A stretch of 64,000 nucleotides of DNA, taken from contig NZ_CP047355.1 of NCBI RefSeq assembly GCF_030408815.1, positions 930,001 to 994,000 of the forward strand, written 5' to 3'. The translations under genes and the position numbers were made by a program. Under the pieces are notes generated by a model, which saw nothing but the letters and a program-made list of their open reading frames with translations, searched no databases and had not been told where the DNA came from. The stretch comes from Corynebacterium freiburgense (GTDB lineage: Bacteria; Actinomycetota; Actinomycetes; Mycobacteriales; Mycobacteriaceae). Below, piece after piece: positions 1 to 7,256 of this stretch (positions within the stretch are counted from its first letter, which is position 1; the number at the start of each line of letters is the position of its first letter).

Positions 1-1
1 T

Positions 2-1021
2 ATTCATGTGCGTGCGGGGGAAGCATTGTATGCTAGCGCGGCAACGATCGTTGACGAGCAGGGCGTCGTACTGCCATTACCCGCGGAATCCGCGCGATCA
101 TTACATCCCCGCAAGGTATTTTTCGGTCTTGATTGGGAGCCCGTAATGCTTAGGGAATTTTCGCTTGCTGTGGGGAATCCTCATTATCAGTTGCCGGAAG
201 CGCTGGCGGGCTTGTGTGCTGCTCCTGCCGCGCCGCCGCCAATGCCCACCGCACTAGAGGCTCGTCGAGTGGCTGAGGTTCTATTCGAAAATACTGCCGA
301 TCAGACACCGCTTGAAGGGTTTGCGGAACGCTTGGGTGTAAGCTCGCGGACAATCCAGCGCCAGTTTATTTCTGGTACTGGTTTATCGTTTAGTGAATGG
401 CGGGCCGGTGTGCGCGTTGCTGCCGCAGCAGAATTACTAAGCATGGATTTTTCCGTTGCGGTGGCAGCCAACCTTGTTGGTTTTTCTGCAACCAGTAGCC
501 TTACCCGCGCATTTCGGCGCCATACTGGGCATCCTCCTTCGGCGTTTACCGCTGGTGCGGTGGGCATGGGCGAAGTGGGGCCGCCGCCGCGCTGCGAATC
601 CTATACGGTTTTCGCGAGTGATTGCGATACCGTATGGTGGGTGCAGCAAGGTGCAGCGACCCTGGTAGATGGCGATTTCTGCCGTTTTATGGCGGCTGGG
701 GATACCGCCACGCTTACTGCCAGCAGCAGGACGCGTATCGACGTCGCGTCCGGTTCGGTGATCTACCCACTGCCGGGCCGATTAATGTTCCGGGATTCCC
801 CTTCACTGTCCGATATTGCTGCCGAATATCGTGCTGATCGTAACCTTGGCACTTCAGAAGTATTAGCGAAAAAGATGGAACGGGCACGCGAACTCCTCCG
901 TAATGGGCAGCGCCCAAAGGATGTTGGAATTGCGGTAGGTTATGGCACTCATAGCGCTTTTAGCAGGGCTTTTAAGTGTGTTCAGGGGGTGACTCCACGA
1001 GAGTACCAAAAGGGAATATAG
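2..1021 (+). CDS. AraC-family transcriptional regulator with two AraC-like regions, 5'-truncated by the window edge
   Basis: The reading frame is open to the left edge (codons Ile-His-Val-Arg-Ala-Gly before the first possible GTG at 8). It enters in a cupin-like sensor segment, so the true start lies outside the window. Visible residues about 88-182 form a standard AraC DNA-binding domain with two helix-turn-helix units (LGVSSRTIQRQF and VGFSATSSLTRAFRRHTGHPPSAF). A spacer of about 80 residues follows, then residues about 265-335 form a second, shortened AraC-like region ending VGYGTHSAFSRAFK...GVTPREY. Single-domain AraC proteins normally end after the first copy. The target genes are unknown. 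The next gene, a Bax inhibitor-like protein, is on the same strand 87 bp downstream. Family assignment is firm; the double domain is read directly from the translation. Confidence 0.85.
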   Translation: MHVRAGEALYASAATIVDEQGVVLPLPAESARSLHPRKVFFGLDWEPVMLREFSLAVGNPHYQLPEALAGLCAAPAAPPPMPTALEARRVAEVLFENTADQTPLEGFAERLGVSSRTIQRQFISGTGLSFSEWRAGVRVAAAAELLSMDFSVAVAANLVGFSATSSLTRAFRRHTGHPPSAFTAGAVGMGEVGPPPRCESYTVFASDCDTVWWVQQGAATLVDGDFCRFMAAGDTATLTASSRTRIDVASGSVIYPLPGRLMFRDSPSLSDIAAEYRADRNLGTSEVLAKKMERARELLRNGQRPKDVGIAVGYGTHSAFSRAFKCVQGVTPREYQKGI

Positions 1022-1108
1022 GGTTGCTGGGAACTAAATCACGCGAATGTGCGTTGATTGGGTTGTAAGCATTTTCCCCATGACCCAAGAAAGGAACAGG
1101 GACTTCAA

Positions 1109-1930
1109 GTGCGTAGTAGTAACCCTGTATTCAGTTCCCTGGCGGGCACTAAGCAACGGGCCGTCCAGAACCAATTCCAGGGCTACCCAGCGGACCCTTA
1201 CTCCCAGTACCCTTCCGCGGGAGCCGTTACTTCAGAGCGCCCCATGACCGTTGATGACGTTATCTCAAAAACTGGCATTACGCTGGGCGTCATTATTGTT
1301 ATGGCGGTTATTAACTTTGGTATTGCCATGTTTATCAGCCCAGTCCTGGCAATGGTTTTGACGATTGTTGGCGCCATTGGCGGTTTGGTTACTGTTCTAA
1401 TCGGCACATTTGGTAAAAAATACGGCTCTGCAGCAATCACCCTTATCTATGCCTTTTTCGAAGGTTTATTTGTAGGCGGTATTTCGCTGCTTTTCTCCGG
1501 ATTCTTGGTTGGTAAGGGCGCAGATGCTGGCACCATGATTGGGCAAGCAGTGCTTGGTACCGTCGGTGTATTCCTGGGTATGCTCTATGTGTATAAGACA
1601 GGTGCTGTCAAGGTAACACCTAAATTCCAGCGCATTATGACCGCCTGCCTTATGGGCGTTCTTGTTCTCGCGTTGGGCAATATGGCGCTGTTTTTCTTTA
1701 CTGGTATGAACCCACTGACCAATGGTGGCCCGTTAGCCATTATTTTCTCCCTAGTATGTATTGGTCTTGCAGCGTTTAGTTTCCTGCAGGATTTCGACGC
1801 CGCTGATCAACTTGTTCGCGCTGGTGCGCCAGCTCGTATGGCGTGGGGAGTTGCTCTTGGTTTGGCTGTGACCTTGGTCTGGCTTTATACCGAAATTCTT
1901 CGCCTGCTGAGTTATTTCCGGGGCAACTAA
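1109..1930 (+). CDS. Bax inhibitor-1 / YccA family membrane protein
   Basis: The protein has 273 residues. A proline- and glutamine-rich N-terminal tail (residues 1-45, opening MRSSNPVFSSL, typical of actinobacterial YccA-like proteins) precedes seven hydrophobic helices and the C-terminal acidic/aromatic helix LQDFDAADQLVRAGAPARMAW seen in BI-1/YccA proteins. The GTG at 1109 is preferred over the earlier in-frame start at 1058 because AGGAAC lies about 10 bases upstream and the family begins at this motif. The family consists of inner-membrane proteins linked to Ca2+ leak or membrane protease modulation; the physiological role in actinobacteria is not established. A strong hairpin terminator follows at 1955. 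Confidence 0.85.
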   Translation: MRSSNPVFSSLAGTKQRAVQNQFQGYPADPYSQYPSAGAVTSERPMTVDDVISKTGITLGVIIVMAVINFGIAMFISPVLAMVLTIVGAIGGLVTVLIGTFGKKYGSAAITLIYAFFEGLFVGGISLLFSGFLVGKGADAGTMIGQAVLGTVGVFLGMLYVYKTGAVKVTPKFQRIMTACLMGVLVLALGNMALFFFTGMNPLTNGGPLAIIFSLVCIGLAAFSFLQDFDAADQLVRAGAPARMAWGVALGLAVTLVWLYTEILRLLSYFRGN

Positions 1931-1954
1931 CCAAACGCCTGAAAGGGCATACCA

Positions 1955-1997
1955 ATGGCCCCGCACCCAGAAGCAAAAACCTTGGGTGCGGGGCCAT
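1955..1997. terminator. bidirectional hairpin terminator
   Basis: A perfect 15-bp stem (ATGGCCCCGCACCCA at 1955-1969 with its complement at 1983-1997) surrounds a 13-nt A-rich loop. It lies between the convergent Bax inhibitor-like gene and the lipoprotein gene, so it can end transcription from both sides. Confidence 0.85.
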
Positions 1998-2020
1998 ATT
2001 GTGTTTATATCGCGAAAAAG

Positions 2021-2605
2021 CTACAGCACAATACTTGCACCATTGACCGTGATTAATGTGAAGGCAGGTCCTTGTGATGTCATTGTGGGGGCGGAAAGTT
2101 CAACTTTGACTTCTGTTTCCGTGGTTTGCCCCTTCGCGTCTTTGTCTTTGCACACCTTGCCTCCGCAGACGCGAGTTTCCCGAATAGCGGTTCCTTTGGC
2201 GCCGGTTTCATTCCAGGTTTCCCAGGTTATGTTTTTTAATTTGTCACCGGTGTGTGAGCAAGAAAGGGAAAGTGTTTCGGGCCGTTTGGTAGGGCTTCCA
2301 ACGCAATCGATTACTCCAGGAATGCCTCGTGAGGCATGCACCATCATGCTGGTAGTTCCGCTGGTTACACCAGATGTGGTGGCTGGGATCGTTGTGGAGG
2401 TGGCTGGTGTACTTGTATTGATCGGGCTGCTTGCACCAGTTTTTGAGGCTGTGCTTGTTCCAGTTTTCTTGGTTGTAGTGGGAGCGGCTACATCGTGTGC
2501 GGTGTCTATTCGACGGTCTGAATCAATTTCACCTGGCGGGTTTGCGCAAGCGCATAGCAATGTGACACATAGAGCGGTAATGGTTGCGGTGGCATATAAG
2601 CGCAT
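2021..2605 (-). CDS. secreted lipoprotein of unknown function
   Basis: The protein has 194 residues. A short positively charged start and hydrophobic stretch lead to the lipobox LCAC at residues about 17-20, so the protein is predicted to be a cell-surface lipoprotein. A Thr/Ser/Pro-rich low-complexity linker (about residues 40-85) precedes a small C-terminal domain with three conserved-looking Cys pairs (DCVGS, SCSHTG, RVCGGKVCKD). The start at 2605 is chosen over upstream ATGs because AAGGAAC sits about 10 bases before it and the signal peptide begins there. I do not recognise the C-terminal domain. The gene lies downstream of greA on the same strand, separated by a terminator. Confidence 0.7.
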   Translation of the reverse strand: MRLYATATITALCVTLLCACANPPGEIDSDRRIDTAHDVAAPTTTKKTGTSTASKTGASSPINTSTPATSTTIPATTSGVTSGTTSMMVHASRGIPGVIDCVGSPTKRPETLSLSCSHTGDKLKNITWETWNETGAKGTAIRETRVCGGKVCKDKDAKGQTTETEVKVELSAPTMTSQGPAFTLITVNGASIVL

Positions 2606-2660
2606 GGATGTATAAGTTCCTTGGGAATTGGGCAGGGACAGGGGTAGGCACACAAAGAAT

Positions 2661-2686
2661 GCCGCCCACACTTTTTGGTGGACGGC
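2661..2686 (-). terminator. hairpin terminator after greA
   Basis: A nine-bp stem with one mismatch (GCCGCCCAC / GTGGACGGC) encloses an 8-nt loop. On the minus strand ATTCTTTG follows. It lies 25 bases past the greA stop codon. Confidence 0.6.
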
Positions 2687-2710
2687 AGACACTTCGAGCT
2701 GTGGTAAAGC

Positions 2711-3232
2711 TTAGCTTGAGCGAAGAGTTGCTGCCTTATCAGAATTGTAAGGCTCAGCGGACACTACAGTCACGGAAATCACGGTGCCATTTGGTGCGGT
2801 GTATTCGCGGGTTTCACCTTCACGGGCACCGAGGATAGCGGCGCCAAGCGGAGCGTGCTCCGAATAGGTTTCTAGATCCTTATTATCGGAGGCGGCGGCA
2901 CGAGTACCAATAAGGAATGTTTCTTTCTGATTGCTATCGCCGTTGTAGTACACATGCACTACGGAACCGACATGAGCGACACCCTCCTCAAGCCCAGCAC
3001 GTTCGGTGGTGGAGTTCGCCAGAATTTCCGAGATTTGCTTAATGCGGGCTTCTTCCTGGTCCTGCATTTCGCGGGCGGCGTCATAGCCAGCGTTTTCTTT
3101 GAGGTCGCCTTCTTCACGGCGCTCATTGATTTCAGCGGCAACGACCGGACGGTGGGCGATAAGTGCGTTAAGCTCTTCCTCCAGCTTTTTCTTGGTTTCC
3201 GGCGTAATGTATTGCTTCTGGATCTCAGCCAT
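2711..3232 (-). CDS. greA: transcription elongation factor GreA
   Basis: The protein has 173 residues, the usual length. GreA inserts into the RNA polymerase secondary channel and stimulates cleavage of backtracked transcripts. The N-terminal coiled-coil domain contains the acidic tip region (ERREEGDLKENAGYDAAREMQ, about residues 38-58, carrying the conserved Asp/Glu pair). The C-terminal FKBP-like domain ends in HAPLGAAILGAREGETREY. The ATG at 3232 starts the canonical MAEIQKQYITPE; an upstream in-frame ATG would add an unrelated 27-residue tail. The greA-DUF4307 pair opposite mca matches M. tuberculosis Rv1080c-Rv1081c next to Rv1082. Confidence 0.96.
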   Translation of the reverse strand: MAEIQKQYITPETKKKLEEELNALIAHRPVVAAEINERREEGDLKENAGYDAAREMQDQEEARIKQISEILANSTTERAGLEEGVAHVGSVVHVYYNGDSNQKETFLIGTRAAASDNKDLETYSEHAPLGAAILGAREGETREYTAPNGTVISVTVVSAEPYNSDKAATLRSS

Positions 3233-3296
3233 GGTGTGTGTAAAACCTCTTCGTCTAGCGACCGTTATGTCAGACCGTTGGTGGTCACAGTGCAAC

Positions 3297-3341
3297 GCCC
3301 CGCGAAAGCACACCTAGAATGTGTACAGAATCTTGCGGGGC
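3297..3341 (-). terminator. hairpin between DUF4307 gene and greA
   Basis: Arms GCCCCGC (3297-3303) and GCGGGGC (3335-3341) pair, with a smaller inner CACAC/GTGTG pairing. There is no clear U-tract on the minus strand, so it may be an attenuator rather than a true terminator. Confidence 0.45.
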
Positions 3342-3376
3342 AGTCTTCTTCGCGCAAAGCTTAGCACAATGCTTGC

Positions 3377-3805
3377 TTAAGAGCCCTCTGTGAGATACGA
3401 GGGCACGTTTGTATGACAACCATATACCGTTCCAGCAACCGGTAAGTCCCGTGTTGGAATATTTACTTGGAAACGCTCAGTTTGGTTTCCACCTGGTTCA
3501 ATACGGAATTCGCGGCGTCCAACTTCAGCCTTGTCATAGTTTAAAGCTGTAACAATGCAATAGCTGGGTTCATCTATATTTTTGCGCGTAACATCTACGG
3601 AAATCTTGAGCGTGCGGTCGTCGATACGCTCGAATCCAGCCTGGGAAGCAGTGACCGTTGCGCCATTAATTTTTTGAAAATACTGTACTATGACCACCAC
3701 GGCCACAACCGCGAAAATAACCGCACCAATAGCAATGATCTTGCCACTTAGGGTGCCTTTTTTAGGGTCGGTTGCGTACCGGTTGGCACGAAGGCTTTCG
3801 GACAT
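3377..3805 (-). CDS. DUF4307 family membrane-anchored protein
   Basis: The protein has 142 residues. A cytoplasmic N-terminus of about 20 residues is followed by one transmembrane helix (about 21-42, IIAIGAVIFAVVAVVVIVQYF) and an extracytoplasmic domain of about 100 residues with two Cys (SYCIV and YGCHT) and a beta-rich pattern. This matches the DUF4307 family found next to greA and mca in mycolata (Rv1081c position). The function is unknown. The ATG at 3805 is chosen because the upstream extension in the same frame runs through the mca promoter region and is not family-like. Confidence 0.85.
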   Translation of the reverse strand: MSESLRANRYATDPKKGTLSGKIIAIGAVIFAVVAVVVIVQYFQKINGATVTASQAGFERIDDRTLKISVDVTRKNIDEPSYCIVTALNYDKAEVGRREFRIEPGGNQTERFQVNIPTRDLPVAGTVYGCHTNVPSYLTEGS

Positions 3806-3913
3806 GTGTTTTCCTTTGCATATGCGCTCCAGCTGGATGGTTCTATAGTAACGCCCACAAGTGACATAGGATATTGAGGGAGCTTTACCAAACCCACAAA
3901 GGAGCGTGTTTTT

Positions 3914-4795
3914 GTGAGCACTCTGCGCCTCATGGCAATTCATGCCCACCCTGACGACGAAGCAAGCAAAGGGGCAGCAACCACCGCCCGCTACGTGGCC
4001 GAAGGGCATGAGGCAATGATTGTTACCTGTACTGGAGGAGAGCGTGGCGATATCCTCAATCCCGCCATGGACAGCCCCGGAAATGCTGAACGGATTCCCG
4101 AAATCAGGCGAGAGGAAATGGCGCGCGCAATTGCCGCACTTGGCGCTCAGCACCACTGGTTAGGCTATATAGACTCTGGATTGCCGCAAGGCGATCCGCT
4201 CCCGCCGCTTCCACCCGGCTGCTTTGCCCTGGAAGACGATGACACAGTGGTCCGTGATCTTGTAAAGGTCATTCGCAAATTCCGCCCCCACGTTATTGTC
4301 ACCTACGATGAAAACGGCGGTTATCCGCATCCCGACCATTTGAAAGTCCATGCGACTTCAATGAAAGCTTGGGACGAGGCTGGCAACCCCGACTATGCGC
4401 CCGAAATCGGGAAGCCCTGGACACCGCTGAAGCTTTACTACACCCACGGTTTTATTCGCCAACGCATGCAACTTTTCCACGATGTTTTGCTCCGTGAGGG
4501 AAAACCGAGCCCATATGGCCCTCTCTTAGAGCGCTGGCAGGCACACCGAGCAGATATTATGGCCCGGGTAACCACTCAAGTTCCATGCGCCGATTATTTC
4601 GAACAGCGTGACGACGCCCTGCGCGCCCATGCCACCCAGATAGACCCGGCGGGTGCCTTCTTTGGGACACCGGTAGAGGTGCAGCGTAAGCTATGGCCAA
4701 CAGAAGAGTTCGAACTGGCTGCAACAAGGGTCTCGACCTCGTATCCAGAAAACGATCTATTTGCCGGAATCTCAGTGGAGAACACTGAGTCATAA
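3914..4795 (+). CDS. mca: mycothiol S-conjugate amidase
   Basis: The protein has 293 residues. It is a zinc-dependent amidase of the PIG-L/LmbE fold that cleaves mycothiol conjugates to a mercapturic acid plus GlcN-Ins, detoxifying electrophiles and drugs. The metal motif AHPDDE lies at residues 11-16 and the second ligand motif HPDH at 139-142. The conserved TCTGGERGDILNP loop (39-50) is that of Mca/MshB. Length and C-terminal part fit Mca rather than MshB. The GTG at 3914 has AAAGGAG-type ribosome binding about 10 bases upstream. It starts a plus-strand operon with the next three genes. Its presence implies a mycothiol-producing actinobacterium. Confidence 0.94.
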   Translation: MSTLRLMAIHAHPDDEASKGAATTARYVAEGHEAMIVTCTGGERGDILNPAMDSPGNAERIPEIRREEMARAIAALGAQHHWLGYIDSGLPQGDPLPPLPPGCFALEDDDTVVRDLVKVIRKFRPHVIVTYDENGGYPHPDHLKVHATSMKAWDEAGNPDYAPEIGKPWTPLKLYYTHGFIRQRMQLFHDVLLREGKPSPYGPLLERWQAHRADIMARVTTQVPCADYFEQRDDALRAHATQIDPAGAFFGTPVEVQRKLWPTEEFELAATRVSTSYPENDLFAGISVENTES

Positions 4796-4810
4796 AAGGA
4801 GACTGCGTAC

Positions 4811-5080
4811 ATGGTGGAGTTCATTTTGGCGCAAGCAGAGCGCGGTGGCCCCCTCGGCCCAGAATTCGGTAAAGCCTCACCAGTAGGCCTGTTAATTATC
4901 GTGTTACTTTTAGCGGCTGTCCTGTTTATTGGCTGGGCGCTTACTCGCCGAATCAAACGTATGGCCCGCCGCCGCGAATTCGCCGAAGCTCACGGCATTG
5001 ACGTCTTTGATCAAGAAGCGATCGATAACGCCATGAAGGCCGAAGGCATGGTCGTGGACAATCGCAAACAATGGTTCTAA
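4811..5080 (+). CDS. small membrane protein in the mca operon
   Basis: The protein has 89 residues with one central transmembrane helix (about 27-46), a following basic stretch (RRIKRMARRREFAEAHG) and an acidic C-terminus. It sits 15 bp after mca, with AAAGGAG nine bases before the ATG. It occupies the position of Rv1083 in M. tuberculosis and resembles that conserved small protein. The function is unknown; genetic linkage to mca suggests co-expression only. Confidence 0.8.
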   Translation: MVEFILAQAERGGPLGPEFGKASPVGLLIIVLLLAAVLFIGWALTRRIKRMARRREFAEAHGIDVFDQEAIDNAMKAEGMVVDNRKQWF

Positions 5081-5146
5081 CAGCACCCCCATTACCCGCC
5101 CAATACCGCGCGTGCACGTCGCGCGGTGCGCACATACACTAGTACC

Positions 5147-5917
5147 GTGAATTATCTGCCGAAGCTGCTGTACCCCGTGTACGAGAAACTTCTCCGCCGC
5201 GAGCTTGCGGGGGCCAAGCATCCGAAGCATGTTGCCATTATGTGTGACGGAAATCGACGCTGGGCGCGCGAAGCCGGGTTTGCAGATGTTAGCCATGGAC
5301 ACCGCGTTGGCGCCAAAAAAATCGGCGAAATGGTCCGCTGGTGTGCCGAAACCGATATCGAATTGGTTACAATTTACCTACTTTCTACCGAAAATCTAGG
5401 TAGAAATAGCGAAGAATTAGAACTCCTCTTTGACATTATTGGTGATGTTGTAGTGGAGCTTGCGGACCCCATTACTAATTGCCAAGTTCGCTTAGTGGGC
5501 CACCTTGACCTGCTGCCCAAACGCATCTCCGAACGTCTCCGCACTGCAGCCGAAACCACCAAAAACCACACCGGGATTACCGTAAATGTTGCTGTAGGCT
5601 ACGGCGGACGCCAAGAAATTGTCGACGCCGTGAAAGAACTGATCCACGACCTAGGCGCTCAAGGGCACAATGCCGAAACAATCAGCGAAGAAATCTCGGT
5701 GGAGTCTATTTCTTCCCACCTGTATACTTCTGGGCAGCCAGACCCAGACCTGGTAATCCGGACCTCAGGGGAACAACGCCTCTCCGGATTCTTACTCTGG
5801 CAAGCAGCATACTCAGAAATATGGTTTACTGACACATACTGGCCGGCATTCCGCCGAATCGACTTTTTACGCGCACTGCGTGATTACTCTTCACGACACC
5901 GCCGTTTTGGAAAATGA
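5147..5917 (+). CDS. uppS: short-chain Z-isoprenyl diphosphate synthase (Rv1086-like)
   Basis: This is a cis-prenyltransferase. Conserved landmarks are the active-site Asp in MCDGNRRWAR (about residue 34), the YLLSTENL segment, VGYGGR, and the C-terminal TSGEQRLSGFLLWQ...Y.E.WF signature that binds diphosphate. Similarity to M. tuberculosis Rv1086 is near the level expected of an orthologue, so the likely product is omega,E,Z-farnesyl diphosphate, the precursor for decaprenyl phosphate. The GTG at 5147 gives a family-like N-terminus (NYLPKLLYP); GTG 5126 in the same frame is an alternative. The gene overlaps the flavodoxin gene by 4 bp (ATGA), so the two are translationally coupled. No other cis-prenyltransferase lies in the window. 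Confidence 0.9.
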   Translation: MNYLPKLLYPVYEKLLRRELAGAKHPKHVAIMCDGNRRWAREAGFADVSHGHRVGAKKIGEMVRWCAETDIELVTIYLLSTENLGRNSEELELLFDIIGDVVVELADPITNCQVRLVGHLDLLPKRISERLRTAAETTKNHTGITVNVAVGYGGRQEIVDAVKELIHDLGAQGHNAETISEEISVESISSHLYTSGQPDPDLVIRTSGEQRLSGFLLWQAAYSEIWFTDTYWPAFRRIDFLRALRDYSSRHRRFGK

Positions 5918-6462
5918 TCTCACCACACATACTCGTAGAATCTGTTTACGGATCCACCCAACAATACGCCGATGAACTGGCTAAACGCACCGGCGGAAGA
6001 ATACGAGCTCTTGAAAACACCGAAACTCTGGAAACCGAACTCGCTTCCGCACCAGCGCCCCTAATAATTTGTTCACCAAACTACGGGCCTGTAAATAAAG
6101 GCGTCTCCTGGGTAAAAGAAAATCCCCAACTAGTACGCGCGTACGCAAGTGCCCTTGTGGTTGTAGGGATGTCCCTGCCCGACTACGCAAAAACCCGAGA
6201 CGCCGCCGGCACAGCACTAGGCAACCTAGCAGCCGACGTCCCTCGCTTTTACCTCCCCGGAAGACTCACACACTCCCAACTAAGCACCAAACACCGAAGC
6301 GTCTTATGGTCAGTCAACCAAATGATCAAACGCAAACCCAGCCCCAACGAAAACGATCGCAATATGATCGCCGAATACGGCAAAGACATTGACCACGTAA
6401 ACTTCACCCACCTCGAACCAGTAGTCAACTGGTGGCGCTCACTCACACTTGAGCGTGTATAA
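5914..6462 (+). CDS. flavodoxin-domain protein
   Basis: The protein has 182 residues. The N-terminal phosphate-binding loop ESVYGSTQQYADELAK (residues 9-24) is the FMN-binding turn of flavodoxins. CSPNYGPVNKGVSWVKE matches the second loop of HemG/flavodoxin_5-type proteins. The tail after residue 120 is specific to this subgroup. It starts in a 4-bp ATGA overlap with the prenyl synthase gene. A role as small electron carrier or NAD(P)H-linked oxidoreductase partner is inferred from fold only; the substrate is unknown. Confidence 0.75.
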   Translation: MISPHILVESVYGSTQQYADELAKRTGGRIRALENTETLETELASAPAPLIICSPNYGPVNKGVSWVKENPQLVRAYASALVVVGMSLPDYAKTRDAAGTALGNLAADVPRFYLPGRLTHSQLSTKHRSVLWSVNQMIKRKPSPNENDRNMIAEYGKDIDHVNFTHLEPVVNWWRSLTLERV

Positions 6463-6471
6463 CCAAATTAC

Positions 6472-6507
6472 AAGCCACGCGAACCGCTAACTAAGTGCTA
6501 GTGGCTT
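6472..6507 (+). terminator. possible terminator of the mca operon
   Basis: Arms AAGCCAC (6472-6478) and GTGGCTT (6501-6507) can pair across a 22-nt loop just after the flavodoxin stop codon. There is no U-tract. Confidence 0.35.
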
Positions 6508-6629
6508 CGCGGCGGGGCAGGGATGGGAAAATAGAGGAAATGTCCCATTGAAAGTTCTGGCACAGGCTTGGGTTGGGGCGGGGTAGGCACTGGGTTAGGG
6601 ACGGGGTTAGGCCTAGAGAGGCCTGAAGC

Positions 6630-6715
6630 AGGCAGATTTGTGTTGTGGGCTTCTGGTCTTGGGGTGTGAGCTGGGGAAACGTGGTGATGGGTTGTGGGTG
6701 ATGTGAAATCTGCCT
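6630..6715 (+). repeat. 86-bp element with inverted terminal repeats, copy 1
   Basis: It starts AGGCAGATTT and ends AAATCTGCCT, a perfect 10-bp inverted repeat. The interior is G/T-rich on the plus strand. Other copies lie at 19392-19477 and, more divergent, at 30308-30392. Confidence 0.8.
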
Positions 6716-6867
6716 TGTTGGGGGTGGGTCGGCAGAAAATCCAGGGCTTCCCGGGAGGGGGTGAGTTGGTTTCCTGGGTGAGTTGGTTGGTTTCCCAAGC
6801 CTTCGAGCCGCTTTCCCGGGCGTTTAATAGGATCAACCTATTGAACTGGTGATGTTTTTATCCCCAC

Positions 6868-6913
6868 TGTCGCAGATTCCATAAAATCGCCTGAAAAAAT
6901 GGAATTTGTGACA
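6868..6913. repeat. 46-bp hairpin element, block 1 unit 1
   Basis: Arms TGTCGCAGATTCCAT and ATGGAATTTGTGACA flank a 16-nt A-rich centre. The two differences from the consensus are G-U tolerant. A conserved linker ending TTGACCTGGGGT separates it from unit 2. Confidence 0.85.
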
Positions 6914-6949
6914 GCAGCCAACATTGCGCACAATCGTTGACCTGGGGTG

Positions 6950-6996
6950 TGTCGCAGATTCCATAAAAACAGCCGAAAAAGATGGAATCTGTGACA
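6950..6996. repeat. 47-bp hairpin element, block 1 unit 2
   Basis: It has the same arms as unit 1, with a centre of AAAACAGCCGAAAAAG. The linker GGTTCCCTACCTATCG follows and leads to unit 3. Confidence 0.85.
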
Positions 6997-7012
6997 GGTT
7001 CCCTACCTATCG

Positions 7013-7058
7013 TGTCACAGATTCCATAAAATCGGCCGAAAAAATGGAATCTGTGACA
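7013..7058. repeat. 46-bp hairpin element, block 1 unit 3
   Basis: The 15-bp arms are fully complementary (TGTCACAGATTCCAT / ATGGAATCTGTGACA), with centre AAAATCGGCCGAAAAA that can itself pair through CGGCCG. Confidence 0.88.
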
Positions 7059-7256
7059 ACGCGCCCAACCAGCGCCCAACTAGCACCCGAAAGGACCAGC
7101 TCACCAGGCTGGAACAGCGGAATCCGCGCTACCACAACCCCACGAGCCCCAAAAGTCACACTAGACACACCGGCCACGTCAATCCCAAGAATCCACTAAC
7201 CTAGCCCCCCTCAGCGCGCAGGTAAAAACTGCTTAACTGCTGCGGTAACAGCCGCG

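Larger units (their letters stand above)
6540..7160 (+). repeat. composite intergenic repeat block, copy 1
   Basis: This is non-coding sequence between the mca operon and coaA. In order it holds a G-rich stretch (6569-6606), an 86-bp element with inverted ends (6630-6715), a short AATAGG/CCTATT hairpin near 6826-6842, and three large hairpins (6868-6913, 6950-6996, 7013-7058). Downstream flanking sequence includes GGAATCCGCGCTACCACAAC. The same parts in the same order recur at 19.39-19.95 kb with high identity. Small open frames across it are made of the repeats and are not credible genes. It has neither a transposase nor an RNA gene that I recognise. Confidence 0.85.

Noticed and set aside
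1986..2615. Plus-strand open frame opposite the lipoprotein gene
   Set aside because: The minus-strand frame has signal peptide, lipobox and ribosome-binding site; the plus frame has none.
6868..7058. CRISPR array
   Set aside because: Repeats are palindromic with loops of varying sequence, only three units, linkers are conserved between loci, and no cas genes are present.
6498..7199. Open frames on both strands across repeat block 1
   Set aside because: They are made of the hairpins and G-rich sequence, have no homology I know, low-complexity translations and no ribosome-binding site.
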